64,000 bases of DNA from Elusimicrobiota bacterium (GTDB lineage: Bacteria > Elusimicrobiota > Elusimicrobia > FEN-1173): the NCBI GenBank assembly GCA_016722575.1, contig JADKIY010000005.1, forward strand, positions 160,645 through 224,644. Direction: 5' to 3'. Within the stretch, counting starts at the first letter, position 1; each line of letters begins with the position of its first letter. A program made the position numbers and the translations under genes. Positions 18,096-27,358 of this stretch are shown here, one piece after another. The notes beneath the pieces were generated by a model. That model did no database searches. It had not been told where the DNA came from and saw only the letters and a list, made by a program, of their open reading frames with translations.

Positions 18096-19108
18096 CCCGC
18101 GGTCGACGTTCCGTTCGGGGCTTCCCGGAGATAGCGCGCCGCCTGTTCCGGCGGGGTGGGGTTGATGTAGAAGCCGGCGCCCCACTCAAAACCGGCGGTG
18201 TGCACGATTTTGGGCATCAGCTCGATGTGCCAATGGTAGTGGGCCAGCCCCTTCGTTTTCAAGGGCGAGGTGTGAACGATGAAATTGTACGGCGGGAAAT
18301 CCAGCACGGCGTTCAACCGCCCCAGCACGCTTTTCAAAAGGACGCTGAGCGAAGCGAATTGCGCCTCCGACATGGATTCAAAATCGGAGCTGTGCACTTT
18401 CGGGAGAATCCACATCTCGAAAGGGAACCGGCTGGCGAAGGGGGCCAACGCCACAAAATCCTCGTTGGCCTCGATGACCCGTTCGCCTTTTTCCACCTCG
18501 GCTTGGAGGATTTGGCAAAAAATGCACCGCCCCTTTTGTTCGAAGTATTCCTCCGCCCCGCGCAACTCCTGCTTCACGCGGATGGGCACCATGGGGGTGG
18601 CGATCAGCTGGGAATGGGCGTGGGCCAGGGACGCCCCCGCGGCCGAGCCCCGGTTCTTGAACACCAGGATGTATTCGAAACGCGGGTCCTTTTTCAAATC
18701 CAAAATGCGGTCCCGGTAGGCCCAAAGCACGTCCTTCACGCGGCTCGGGTCCAGGTCTTCCAATTGGCGATTGTGGTCCTCGGTTTCCACGATCACTTCG
18801 TGGGCGCCGAGCCCGTCCATTTTATCGAACAAATCTTCGCCGGTGCGGTGGAGGTCGCCTTCGATCTGGAGGGCCGGGTATTTGTTGGGGATCACGCGCA
18901 CCCACCAACCGGGGGCGTTGGCCGCGCGGTTTTTGGGGGCGAACGCCAAAATCTCGGGCGGCGTTTTCTCCTCGTTGCCCGCGCAAAAGGGGCAGGGGAC
19001 GGACCCCTGGGTTTCGCGCTGGGTGCTGAATCCGCCGGGACGGCGGCTGCGTTCGGTGGAAATGATGACCCACCGGCCGATGACGGGGTCGCGTCGAAGT
19101 TCAGGCAT
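18092..19108 (-). CDS. galT: Galactose-1-phosphate uridylyltransferase
   Basis: Leloir enzyme exchanging UDP between glucose- and galactose-1-phosphate. 338 aa. RRDPVIGRWVIIS near the start, zinc-site CPFC at about residue 38, a second Cys pair CIFC near 190, and the active-site HAHSQ (the HxHxQ triad carrying the nucleophile) near 165; AHYHWHIELMPK near 300. Overlaps scpB by 8 bases upstream and glgA by 4 downstream. galE and galK are not present, so the wider pathway cannot be judged here. Confidence 0.94.
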   Translation of the reverse strand: MPELRRDPVIGRWVIISTERSRRPGGFSTQRETQGSVPCPFCAGNEEKTPPEILAFAPKNRAANAPGWWVRVIPNKYPALQIEGDLHRTGEDLFDKMDGLGAHEVIVETEDHNRQLEDLDPSRVKDVLWAYRDRILDLKKDPRFEYILVFKNRGSAAGASLAHAHSQLIATPMVPIRVKQELRGAEEYFEQKGRCIFCQILQAEVEKGERVIEANEDFVALAPFASRFPFEMWILPKVHSSDFESMSEAQFASLSVLLKSVLGRLNAVLDFPPYNFIVHTSPLKTKGLAHYHWHIELMPKIVHTAGFEWGAGFYINPTPPEQAARYLREAPNGTSTAG

Positions 19109-19727
19109 GGGGAGCCTCCGGGGCCGAGGACGCGGCCGCGCTTTCGACGGGTCCGGCGGCCTCGGGGGCCGGCTCGGCGTTCACCGCCGGCGGTTCCTCG
19201 GGGGGAACCAATTCCTCCAGGCGCGGCAGTTCGTCCAGGGAGCGCAGGCCGAATTGCTTCATGAAGTCGAGGGTCGTGCCGTAGAGCAGCGGCCGGCCCA
19301 GGGCTTCTTTTCGTCCGACGATTTTTACCAACTTGCGTTCCAAAAGGGTTTCCAACACGCCCGACACGTCCACGCCGCGAATTTCTTCGATCTCGCCCCG
19401 GGTGAGCGGCTGTTTGTAGGCGACGATGGACAAGGTTTCCAGGGCCGACGGCGTCAACCGCAGGGCCGTTTTTTCCTTGTAGAGGCGGCGCACCCATTGA
19501 CTGAAGGCCGGGCGGGAGGCGAACTGAAACCCCTGGGCGATTTCCATCAAATGGTACGGGGCCGCGCGCTCGTCCAATTCCCGGGCGAGGCCGTTCAATT
19601 CCTCGCGCAGTTCCAATTCCGTGGGGGCGTCGGCGCCCAGCACGGCGATCAGTTCCGTGGTTTTGAGCGGTTTGTCCGTGAGCCACAGCAGCAGTTCCAG
19701 GACTTTTCGTCGTTCCAACAAATCCAT
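19101..19727 (-). CDS. scpB: Segregation and condensation protein B
   Basis: Kite protein of the bacterial Smc-ScpAB condensin. 208 aa. Two winged-helix domains: LERRKVLELLLWLTDKPLKTTEL and later LTPSALETLSIVAYKQPLTRGEIEEIRGVDVSGVLETLLERKLV, the most conserved ScpB block. The C-terminal 40 residues are Pro/Glu/Ala-rich and probably disordered. ATG 19727 abuts the scpA stop, so scpA-scpB are coupled. Confidence 0.95.
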   Translation of the reverse strand: MDLLERRKVLELLLWLTDKPLKTTELIAVLGADAPTELELREELNGLARELDERAAPYHLMEIAQGFQFASRPAFSQWVRRLYKEKTALRLTPSALETLSIVAYKQPLTRGEIEEIRGVDVSGVLETLLERKLVKIVGRKEALGRPLLYGTTLDFMKQFGLRSLDELPRLEELVPPEEPPAVNAEPAPEAAGPVESAAASSAPEAPHA

Positions 19728-20510
19728 CTATTCCCCCTCGGGCAAGGGCGCCGCGGGCGCGGGTTCGGGCTCCGTCGCGGCGCCTTCGGTTTCCAGATTT
19801 TCCGGCAGGGCCTCCCGCCGGTAGACGCGGATCTCGGCGAAGGCTTCGCTCTGACGGGCGGCGATTTCCTTGAGCCGGATCAATTCCAAAATGGCCAAAA
19901 AGGTGATGATCAAGCCCCGCCGCGTGGTTTCCCGCTCCAGAATTTCGCGGAAGGTCGCGTACGGGCGGCCGGCCAAAAACGCGAGAACGTCCTTGATCTT
20001 GACTTCGATCGGCACGTCCTCGGATTCGATTTCCCGCACCCGGGGGCGCAGGTTTTTGAGCACGTCCCGAAAGGCGTCCAACAAATCGAACAGGGACGCG
20101 TCCATGGTGTAATCGGTCTCGCCGAAGGTCGGCGCTCCGCGGAAATGGATGTCCTTGGTCGCGTGCAGGCGGCCTTCCAGGTGGCGGGAGGCCTCTTTGA
20201 ACCGCTGGTATTCCAAAAGACGGTGGACCAGGTCGGCCCGGGGATCGACGGTTTCCTCTTCGTCGCGGGACGGGGCGGGAAGAAGGGTCCGCGCTTTGAT
20301 CTGCATGAGCGTGGCCGCCATCACCAGGAATTCCCCCGCGATGTTCAAATTCAGATCCTTCAACAACCCCAGGTATTGGAGGAAATCGTTGGTGATTTGA
20401 GACAAAGGGATGTCGTGGATGTTCAGATCGTTCTTCTTGATGAGATACAAGAGAAGGTCCAGGGGACCTTCGAACACGTCCAGCTTGACGTTGTTTCCGG
20501 CGGTCGTCAC
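19728..20510 (-). CDS. scpA: Segregation and condensation protein A
   Basis: Kleisin of Smc-ScpAB. 260 aa. N-terminal FEGPLDLLLYLIKKNDLNIHDIPLSQIT is the family signature, followed by EFLVMAATLMQIKARTLLP and the C-terminal winged helix TFLAILELIRLKEIAARQSEAFAEIRVYR. Start GTG 20510 is in a GTGA overlap with the trpS stop. C-terminal tail is acidic and Pro/Ala-rich. smc is not in the window. Confidence 0.95.
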   Translation of the reverse strand: MTTAGNNVKLDVFEGPLDLLLYLIKKNDLNIHDIPLSQITNDFLQYLGLLKDLNLNIAGEFLVMAATLMQIKARTLLPAPSRDEEETVDPRADLVHRLLEYQRFKEASRHLEGRLHATKDIHFRGAPTFGETDYTMDASLFDLLDAFRDVLKNLRPRVREIESEDVPIEVKIKDVLAFLAGRPYATFREILERETTRRGLIITFLAILELIRLKEIAARQSEAFAEIRVYRREALPENLETEGAATEPEPAPAAPLPEGE

Positions 20511-21496
20511 GGGAGCCCCATGGCGGCTTTGGCCTGGTCCAAAGTTTCCCGGGCCACGGCGCGGGCGACCCGGGTGCCTTCGTCCAAGATCTCGCGCACC
20601 CGGCCGGGTTTTTGGGCCAAAACGGCCCGACGCGCCTGGATCTCCTTCAGGGGTTCCATGAGGGACAGCAAATGCTTTTTACACGCCACGCAGCCGATCC
20701 TCCCATCGCGGCATTCGGCCGCGCGTTCCTCGACGGAAGGATTATAAATTTTATGAAGGGCGAACACAACGCATCCCTCGGGGTGCCCGGGGTCGTTGGC
20801 CCTTGCCTTTTTGGGGTCCGTGTACATTTTTTGAATTTTGGACCACAAGATCTCGGGGGTGTCCGACAATTCCACCGCGTTGCCGTAGGATTTCGACATT
20901 TTGCGCCCGTCCAACCCCGGCACTTTGGGGGCTCGGCCAAGAATGGCCTTGGGCTCCGGGAACACGGGGCCGAAAAGCCGGTTGAACCGCCGGACGATCT
21001 CCTGGCACAGTTCCAAATGGGACAACTGGTCTTCCCCGACGGGGACGGCCGTCGCTTTGTAAATCATGATGTCGGCGGATTGAAGGACGGGATACCCCAA
21101 AAACCCGTGGGTCGCGATTTCCCGGCCGGCGAGCTCCCGCAATTGGTCTTTGTAGGTCGGAATGCGTTCCAGCCAGCCCAAGGGCGTGATCATGGACAAC
21201 AGCAGGGCCAATTCCGCGTGTTCGGGCACTTTGGACTGGATGAACAGGACGCTTTTGGAAGGGTCCAGCCCCGCCGCCAACCAGTCCAACACCATGTCCT
21301 CGATGTTGCCTTTAATACCGGCGGTTTCCTCGTAGCCCGTCGTCAGGGCGTGCAGGTCCGCGACCATGAAAAAACATTTTTTGGCGGGGTCTTTTTGCAG
21401 ATCCAGCCAGGGCGAGAGGGCGCCCCAATAGTTGCCCAGGTGCAATTTCCCGGTGGGACGCATGCCGGACAAAATAACGGTGGAGGGAGAGGTCAT
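20507..21496 (-). CDS. trpS: Tryptophan-tRNA ligase
   Basis: Class I synthetase charging tRNA-Trp. 329 aa, the normal bacterial size. SGMRPTGKLHLGNYWGAL contains the HIGH-equivalent (HLGN), and GRKMSKSYGNAV the KMSKS loop near residue 195; PVGEDQLSHLELCQEIVRRFN is the tryptophan/adenylate pocket. Cysteines at GCVACKK near 280 may bind metal. Followed by scpA in the same run. The tRNA it charges is at 45338. Confidence 0.96.
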   Translation of the reverse strand: MTSPSTVILSGMRPTGKLHLGNYWGALSPWLDLQKDPAKKCFFMVADLHALTTGYEETAGIKGNIEDMVLDWLAAGLDPSKSVLFIQSKVPEHAELALLLSMITPLGWLERIPTYKDQLRELAGREIATHGFLGYPVLQSADIMIYKATAVPVGEDQLSHLELCQEIVRRFNRLFGPVFPEPKAILGRAPKVPGLDGRKMSKSYGNAVELSDTPEILWSKIQKMYTDPKKARANDPGHPEGCVVFALHKIYNPSVEERAAECRDGRIGCVACKKHLLSLMEPLKEIQARRAVLAQKPGRVREILDEGTRVARAVARETLDQAKAAMGLP

Positions 21497-21529
21497 GGGC
21501 GAAGGGTGGCCGAAGTGGGCGGGGGCATA

Positions 21530-22483
21530 TTAATTTTTCCGACCAAAGGTGTCAACGACGAAGCGGCGGTCCCGGAGCCAATCGACGACGCGCCGCCGAA
21601 GCGCCACGGGCGTTTGGGCGGCCTTCAGGGCGTTTTCGGCCGCCGCGGGATCGGGCCCCAGGAGTCCGGCCAAACGCCGGGCGAACCGGTCCGCCGACGG
21701 TTCCTCGGCCCAGACGGCGGCGGGAACGCGGTCCAAATCGTAAGCGGGGACCGCGAAGGGCCCCAGGCCCCACTCCGCCAACAAACGGAGCGCGGGCAAC
21801 GGCCGGTCTTCCTCCAACAAGTGGAACAATTCGTTCCGCCGACGGACGGGGCTGAGGACCCCGGGCCGGTTTTCCTTGACGGCCCGGTCGATCCACCCGG
21901 CCGTGGCGGCTTCCACCGACCACCCGTAGCGGCCCGCGTAACGGGCCGCCCGAAAGATCCGGGTGGGATCGTCCTCAAAACTTCGGGGGTGAAGCGCGCG
22001 GACCAAACCCCCGGCCAGATCCCCCCGGCCGTCCAAGGGATCCTCGAGGCGGCCGCGGTTTTCGGGGGTGGCCCGGCAGGCCATGGCGTTGACCGTAAAA
22101 TCCCGCCGGGCAAAATCCTCGGCCAAAGGAGCGGGGCGAACCGTGGGCAAGGCCCCCGGCCGGGCGTAGGTTTCCGTACGGGCCGTGGCCACGTCCAGAG
22201 CCGTTCCGTCCTTAAAATGCACCGTGAAGGTTAAAAAAGCGGGATGGGATTCGACCCGGGCGTCTTCCGCCGCGGCGAACGCCTTAACAACGGGCCCCGC
22301 CGCCCCTTCGACCACCACGTCCCAATCCTTGGGCGGGCGGTTCAACAAGAGATCCCGGACGCTTCCGCCGACCAGCACGGCCGCCTGGCCGCGCGAAGCG
22401 GCCGCGTCGCCCACCCGCGCCAGTCGCCCGGCCCACAAGGGGGGCAGGCGGTCCCACAGCGGAACGTCGGGCGGCCGCGTCAC
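21530..22483 (-). CDS. CCA-adding enzyme / poly(A) polymerase family nucleotidyltransferase
   Basis: Class II tRNA nucleotidyltransferase family, 317 aa. Catalytic head LVGGSVRDLLLNRPPKDWDVVV (GGxVRD and DxD carboxylates) at about residues 37-58, then RRDFTVNAMAC and LEDPLDGRGDLAGGLVRAL, and the neck ARYAGRYGWSVEAAT. Shorter than full CCA enzymes, with no HD domain, so it could add CCA, only A or only CC, or polyadenylate RNA. The tRNA-Thr here lacks an encoded CCA, so some CCA-adding activity is required in the cell. GTG start at 22483 overlaps the upstream gene. Confidence 0.88.
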   Translation of the reverse strand: MTRPPDVPLWDRLPPLWAGRLARVGDAAASRGQAAVLVGGSVRDLLLNRPPKDWDVVVEGAAGPVVKAFAAAEDARVESHPAFLTFTVHFKDGTALDVATARTETYARPGALPTVRPAPLAEDFARRDFTVNAMACRATPENRGRLEDPLDGRGDLAGGLVRALHPRSFEDDPTRIFRAARYAGRYGWSVEAATAGWIDRAVKENRPGVLSPVRRRNELFHLLEEDRPLPALRLLAEWGLGPFAVPAYDLDRVPAAVWAEEPSADRFARRLAGLLGPDPAAAENALKAAQTPVALRRRVVDWLRDRRFVVDTFGRKN

Positions 22484-24147
22484 CGGCGTTTGGGCATGCG
22501 CTTCAGGGCCTGGGTCACGGCGTCGTTTTCCGGATCGAAACGGAGTGCCAACTGAAGGGAGTGGCGGGCCACCGTGAAATTGCCGACGTCCACGGCGATC
22601 AGGCCCAGGATTTCATGGATTTTGGAATCAAAGGGGTTGATTTCCAAGGCGCTCTGCAACACCGCTTGGGCCTCCTCGTACCGTCCGTCGTCGAAAAACA
22701 GATCGCCCAGCAACACGAAGGGCTCGGCAAAAGCCGGGTTTTTCTCCATCGCGAGGCGAAGGAGGGGCACCGCCGCCTCGGTTTGCCCCGCCGCGACAAG
22801 CCCCCGGGCCAGGCGGACCAACAGGAGCCCGTTGTTCGGCGCCGCTTCCAGCCCTTTCCGGTATTGGGCGGAGGCCGCGGTCCATTGGTTCAGCTGGCGC
22901 AATCGATCGCCCGCGCGCAAGAAGGGTTCCAGGTCGGGTCCCGCCCAATGGGCATCGTCCAGAGGCTTTAGTTGAACCGCCCCCGATAGCGCGCCGGCCG
23001 ACCCTTCCAAGGTTTCCTCCGGAAGGGATTCCCGCCACCCGGCCTCCAACTCCTCTTCGCTCGACCCCAGGGCCGCGGCGAAGGCGTCTTCGCGGGCGCG
23101 ATCTTTCAAGGCGGAAAGAAGCGACCGCAAACCGTTCAGTCCGTGCTCGTCCACCAAATAGGCCACCGCGTCGGACGTCTCGGCCTGCGCCAGGGCCGCG
23201 TTGGCGGGGTCCGGCAGGTGGACGAAGGACGGTTCCATTTTGGCGAAAGGAATCAAGGGGAGCGCGCCCGCCGCGGGGGCGGTCGACGCGGCCGCCGCGA
23301 GCAAACCTTCGTCGTAGGGCGGCAGAACAAATTCATCCGAACGGCGCCAGACGACGGCGAGATAGCGGGAGATCCCCTCCTCCAACCAGACGGGACACCG
23401 GGACCCCGACAGGCGATGAACCGCGGCTCGGGCGTATTCGTGCACCAGGGCGTCCAACCAGCGGTAGCCCCGGGCGGTCGCCCGCGGCGACAAAATCATA
23501 AGCCGTCCAAATTTAAAAACGGAGATCGCGCCGGTCCGCGCCATGGCGTCCGGCGACAGGGTCGACGCGAAGGAAAAACTTTCCACGGTGGGATATATCT
23601 CCACCACCATCGTTCCGGAGGACGGCACGCCCAAGAGATCCGCGAATTTGGCGTGGGCGTTTTCCAACGCCGGCAGGGCGTAATCGCCGAGGAACGCGTC
23701 CTCCGCCGGGACCCGCAGGACGAAGTGGTCCGACCGGCTTTCGACGAAACCGCTTTGAATCGAAACAAGCCCCGACAAATAATTCGCCCGGGATTGGGCC
23801 CAGCTGTCCTTCGCGTCGAGAATTTCCAAGGCCTGCTGCGCCCCCGCGTCGTTGCCCGCGTAAAGTTCCTGAAGGCATCGCACCCGGTTCGCCGCGTCCG
23901 CCTTGCCCGCGGCCAGCAATTCTTCATAATAGGTTTGGACCGCGTCCCCGCTTCCCGACTCCAACAGGGTTTCCACCACGTTGAGAGGCGTGGCCGAACG
24001 CGCCAACGCCTGGGCGGCGGTGGGCGGCGCCTCGGACTTGGCCGGCCCCGCCGCCGCGGGCGCGGCGGCGAGAAACGCCGCCAGCGCCAGACCGCCGACG
24101 CGTTTATTTTGACCAATGACGGTAATAGTCTTGAACGATTTTTTCAT
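22480..24147 (-). CDS. Exported peptidase-MA-like protein with TPR repeats
   Basis: 555 aa. Signal peptide (about residues 1-35, ending AAPAAAGPA). The middle (about 120-390) resembles the peptidase MA superfamily: LDALVHEYARAAVHRLSGSRCPVWLEEGISRYLAVVW aligns with the HExxH...E zinc site, but the motif reads HEYAR, so the second histidine ligand is lost and proteolysis is doubtful. The last 150 residues form TPR repeats (NGLLLVRLARGLVAAGQTEAAVPLLRLAMEKNP and the next two). Its 5' end overlaps the DUF4175 gene by 44 bases, tying it to the BatA-type operon. Role unknown; a scaffold is more likely than an enzyme. Confidence 0.8.
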   Translation of the reverse strand: MKKSFKTITVIGQNKRVGGLALAAFLAAAPAAAGPAKSEAPPTAAQALARSATPLNVVETLLESGSGDAVQTYYEELLAAGKADAANRVRCLQELYAGNDAGAQQALEILDAKDSWAQSRANYLSGLVSIQSGFVESRSDHFVLRVPAEDAFLGDYALPALENAHAKFADLLGVPSSGTMVVEIYPTVESFSFASTLSPDAMARTGAISVFKFGRLMILSPRATARGYRWLDALVHEYARAAVHRLSGSRCPVWLEEGISRYLAVVWRRSDEFVLPPYDEGLLAAAASTAPAAGALPLIPFAKMEPSFVHLPDPANAALAQAETSDAVAYLVDEHGLNGLRSLLSALKDRAREDAFAAALGSSEEELEAGWRESLPEETLEGSAGALSGAVQLKPLDDAHWAGPDLEPFLRAGDRLRQLNQWTAASAQYRKGLEAAPNNGLLLVRLARGLVAAGQTEAAVPLLRLAMEKNPAFAEPFVLLGDLFFDDGRYEEAQAVLQSALEINPFDSKIHEILGLIAVDVGNFTVARHSLQLALRFDPENDAVTQALKRMPKRR

Positions 24148-27100
24148 AGTTTTTTGGGTAACGATCCTTCATGGATTGGCGGAGCGCCCGGCGAAATTCC
24201 TCCGACGCCTCCGCCGGGCTTTTCCCCGGAAGCCGCACCGCCGGGGAGGACACGGCCCCGGGCCTTCCCGCCGTTCGAAACCGCCCCCGCGACCCCGCCG
24301 CGCGGGCCGAGGCCCGCGCGCCCGCCCGCGCCAAACTCTCCGCCGCCTCCCGGAGGAGCGACAAAGCGTTTTCCTGGCGTTGAACGGCGTCGGTCAGGCG
24401 GATTTCGCCCAGGGCCTCCGCGGCGGCGCGCATGGAGACGGCGGCCTCGCCCGCCCGGCGCGCCGGGCCGACGGCGCCGGCCAAGGGGGTCCCCGGCGCG
24501 GACAACGACGCCGCGGCCGCGTCCGTGTCGCCGGCCAACGCGGCCTCGGTCGTGGATTGACGAAGCGTCCGGATCCGGTCCGCCGGGTCCAAGTCCGAGG
24601 CCGGCCGGTCCAGGGCGCCGAAGGCCGCCAGGGTCCGGGAAGATTCGTCGACCATACGGCGCAACGTCTCTCCCCAGCGCTTTCGGTCATTGTATTTTTT
24701 TTCCTCGTCCCCGGGGGCGGCCGGACCGGGCGGCGGGACCGCCGCGTTGGCCCGCTCCCATTCGCCGGCGACCCGGCGCAGGGACTCCACGGTCTCGGTC
24801 AATCGCGGCACCGCCTGGGCGGGCGAGGATCCCGCCCGTTCCAACGCGGCCACCTGGGTCCGTACGATCCACAGCCCCTCCCACAGGGAGCGATCAATGT
24901 CCCCGCCCCGCCATTCCTTTTCAAGCGCCCCGGCGGCTTCCCGCCATTCCGCCGCCCGGGTCGGCAGCGCCGCGAGGGCTTGGTCCTGCTCCGCCAAACG
25001 GCGCGCGGTGCGACGGTCCGCGACCTCCCGGGAATCGGCCATCAGCGCTTCCTGCCGCTCCGCCAACGCCAGGACCCGTTGGCGCCAGGCCTCCGCCGCC
25101 TCGGAGAACGCCCCGTCGACCCCCGTCCCGCCCGCGGAGCGAAGAGCGGACTCCGCCGCGTCCAATTTTTCCATGGCCCGGCGGGCGGCCGAGAGGGCGG
25201 CCGACGCGTCCCCCAAGGCCAAGGCGGCCATCAGATCCGCGAAATCTTTTTGAACGTCGTCCAGCCGGAGAAATCGCCGATCGCCGCCCTGGGGATTTTC
25301 CCCCGATTCGGGCGGAAGCGCTTCCTGGATCGACTTCTTGAGCCGGGCCAAAGACCTCTCCAACCCGGCCAGGGTTTTCGCGAGTTCCGCCCGCTGGGCC
25401 TCCGTCAGCGCCCCCGCCCGTCCCGCCAACGTCTCGGCCAAAGCCCCCGCGGCCCGCTTCAATTCCGACGCGTCGTCGGCCCAACGCTGAAAATCCTCTT
25501 GGCGGCGGGCGTCGTCGTTGAGCGCGGCCAAACGGTCCAGCGCGGCCTGGACCGACTCGGCGCCGCCCGGCTGTCCCCGCTGCAAATCCGCCGCGGCCGA
25601 CGGGATCGCCGTCTCGGCCACCCCGCTCAATTCCTCGGCGAGGGCGCGCCGCGCCTCCCCGGCCATCGGGCCGGACAGCGGATCGCGGTCGAGCGCGTCG
25701 GCCAGGGCCCCGAGCCGGGCCGCGTCGCCCCGAAGCGAAGACCCCAGAGCCGCCTGGCGCTCCGCGGCGGAGGACCAATCCACCCCGGGCCCGCGCAGGG
25801 ATTCCACCAGGCGGGCCTGTTGGGCCCGTCGTTGAGTCAAGGCGTCCCCCCATTCCGCCAACGACTGAAGCAGCGCCGCGTGTTCCGCCGCGTCGTCGAC
25901 CACCCAGAATCGCCGGGGTTCGGAAACGCCGACCCCCGACGAACCGTCCCGGACGCGCCAGCGGAGCGCGAAGCGGTCCCCCGGCGAAAGTTTGATCGCG
26001 GACAACGGCCAAACCACCTCCCCCCGGAGCGGATCGCCCCCCGCGCCCGCGCCGGGGGCGAAGGATTTTTCCAAGGCGCGCTGCGAAGGTCCGTCGTTCA
26101 GCGCCCACTCCAGAAACACCGCCGCGATCCCGCGGTCGTCGGAGGCCTCATACGACAACGGCGCCTCCTCCCCCACGGACACCCGAAGATCCTCCGCGGG
26201 TTCCACCCAGCGAATTTGCGGGGGCGCGTCCGCCCGCAGGGCCACGGACACGTCGGCCACGTGGACCGGGGCTCCCGGGTCCCCGCGCCGCGCCGCCCAG
26301 AGGCCGATCACGGCGGGCCCGTCCACGACCCGGCTCCATTGAAAACGCGGGCCCGGGGGATTGACGGACCGATAGGTCCCGCCGGCGTCCCCCACCCGAA
26401 ACTCCGCGACGTCCTCCTCCCACTCTCCGGAGAAAACGATCGCGCCCCCCCGAAGAGCCTCCGGGGCAAAGGGATTCGCCGCGCGCTCGGACGCGCCCGC
26501 GCTCCCCGCCGGGGGGCGCACCTCGGCTGAAAAAACCTTGAGGCGCGGCGGATCGGTCGGCGTCAGGGTGTACGCGCGGCTTCGATGGCCCCCGCCTTCC
26601 AGGCGGTAGCGCGTTTTTCCCCGCAAATTTTCCAAGGAAAGAACGCATCGATCGCCGTCGACCGCGCTCCACACCCGCCGGGCCCAGGGGCTCCCCTCGC
26701 CTTGAACCCAGGGTTCCGGAATCGAGGTCTCGGGACCGGCCAATTGGACCTCGATGGACACGGTGTCGCCCCGGGGAAAAAAAGCGTCCCCGGGCCGGAG
26801 GGAAAGCACCCCGGGGACCGCGTCCGCTCCGAAGGGCCACCACGAATTTTCCGTCCCGGGCGCCAAACGCGCGAGAGCCAAAAGGAACGACAAGCCGGCG
26901 ATCCCGACGAGCCATTGCCGACGCCAGGCGGGCGTCCAGAGGTTTCGCGTCATTTCCGGGAGCCCGGGGGCGGGCCAGGACGCCAGGAGAATCTCCGCCA
27001 GCCCCCCGCCCGGTTCCCGGCGGCACAGTTCCCACGCCGTCAAGAACTCGTCGCCCGGAGCCCCGGGTCGCGCCAATCGGCGCGCCGTAGCCGGGGCGCT

Positions 27101-27358
27101 CCAGGGAACGCGCCGGGCGACCCGGACAATCAGTCCGACGGCGACGGCGGCCCCCGCTCCCCACAGGGATCGGCGCGCCCCCGTCGACAAAATTCCCAGG
27201 GCGTCCAGGACGCGGAGGCTCCCGAGGGTTCCCGCGAAAACCGCGAGCGCCGGGCCCAGGGCCGCCGCCGCGCCGCCGATCCAGGCCAAAAGACGCGCTT
27301 GGGCCAATGCCCGCTCCAGTCGTCGACGCACGTCACGCTCCGCCGAGGCCGGGCTCAT
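24104..27358 (-). CDS. DUF4175-like membrane protein with long coiled coils
   Basis: 1084 aa, the last gene of the MoxR/BatA operon. Two membrane segments near the N-terminus (about residues 20-70), another near 160, an extracytoplasmic beta-rich region (about 190-470, with PPRLKVFSAEVRPPAG and DDRGIAAVFLEWALNDG), then alanine/arginine-rich heptads over most of the remaining 600 residues. The short C-terminus ends RQSMKDRYPKNYEKIVQDYYRHW, typical of this family. ATG 27358 is in an ATGA overlap with the gene before it; the open frame upstream is antisense noise. Found with MoxR, BatA and DUF4159 genes in many diderms; molecular role unknown. Confidence 0.8.
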   Translation of the reverse strand: MSPASAERDVRRRLERALAQARLLAWIGGAAAALGPALAVFAGTLGSLRVLDALGILSTGARRSLWGAGAAVAVGLIVRVARRVPWSAPATARRLARPGAPGDEFLTAWELCRREPGGGLAEILLASWPAPGLPEMTRNLWTPAWRRQWLVGIAGLSFLLALARLAPGTENSWWPFGADAVPGVLSLRPGDAFFPRGDTVSIEVQLAGPETSIPEPWVQGEGSPWARRVWSAVDGDRCVLSLENLRGKTRYRLEGGGHRSRAYTLTPTDPPRLKVFSAEVRPPAGSAGASERAANPFAPEALRGGAIVFSGEWEEDVAEFRVGDAGGTYRSVNPPGPRFQWSRVVDGPAVIGLWAARRGDPGAPVHVADVSVALRADAPPQIRWVEPAEDLRVSVGEEAPLSYEASDDRGIAAVFLEWALNDGPSQRALEKSFAPGAGAGGDPLRGEVVWPLSAIKLSPGDRFALRWRVRDGSSGVGVSEPRRFWVVDDAAEHAALLQSLAEWGDALTQRRAQQARLVESLRGPGVDWSSAAERQAALGSSLRGDAARLGALADALDRDPLSGPMAGEARRALAEELSGVAETAIPSAAADLQRGQPGGAESVQAALDRLAALNDDARRQEDFQRWADDASELKRAAGALAETLAGRAGALTEAQRAELAKTLAGLERSLARLKKSIQEALPPESGENPQGGDRRFLRLDDVQKDFADLMAALALGDASAALSAARRAMEKLDAAESALRSAGGTGVDGAFSEAAEAWRQRVLALAERQEALMADSREVADRRTARRLAEQDQALAALPTRAAEWREAAGALEKEWRGGDIDRSLWEGLWIVRTQVAALERAGSSPAQAVPRLTETVESLRRVAGEWERANAAVPPPGPAAPGDEEKKYNDRKRWGETLRRMVDESSRTLAAFGALDRPASDLDPADRIRTLRQSTTEAALAGDTDAAAASLSAPGTPLAGAVGPARRAGEAAVSMRAAAEALGEIRLTDAVQRQENALSLLREAAESLARAGARASARAAGSRGRFRTAGRPGAVSSPAVRLPGKSPAEASEEFRRALRQSMKDRYPKNYEKIVQDYYRHWSK

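Noticed and set aside
24116..26530. Plus-strand open frame of 804 codons
   Set aside because: Mirror of the DUF4175-like gene; low-complexity Arg/Pro/Gly translation and no start signal.
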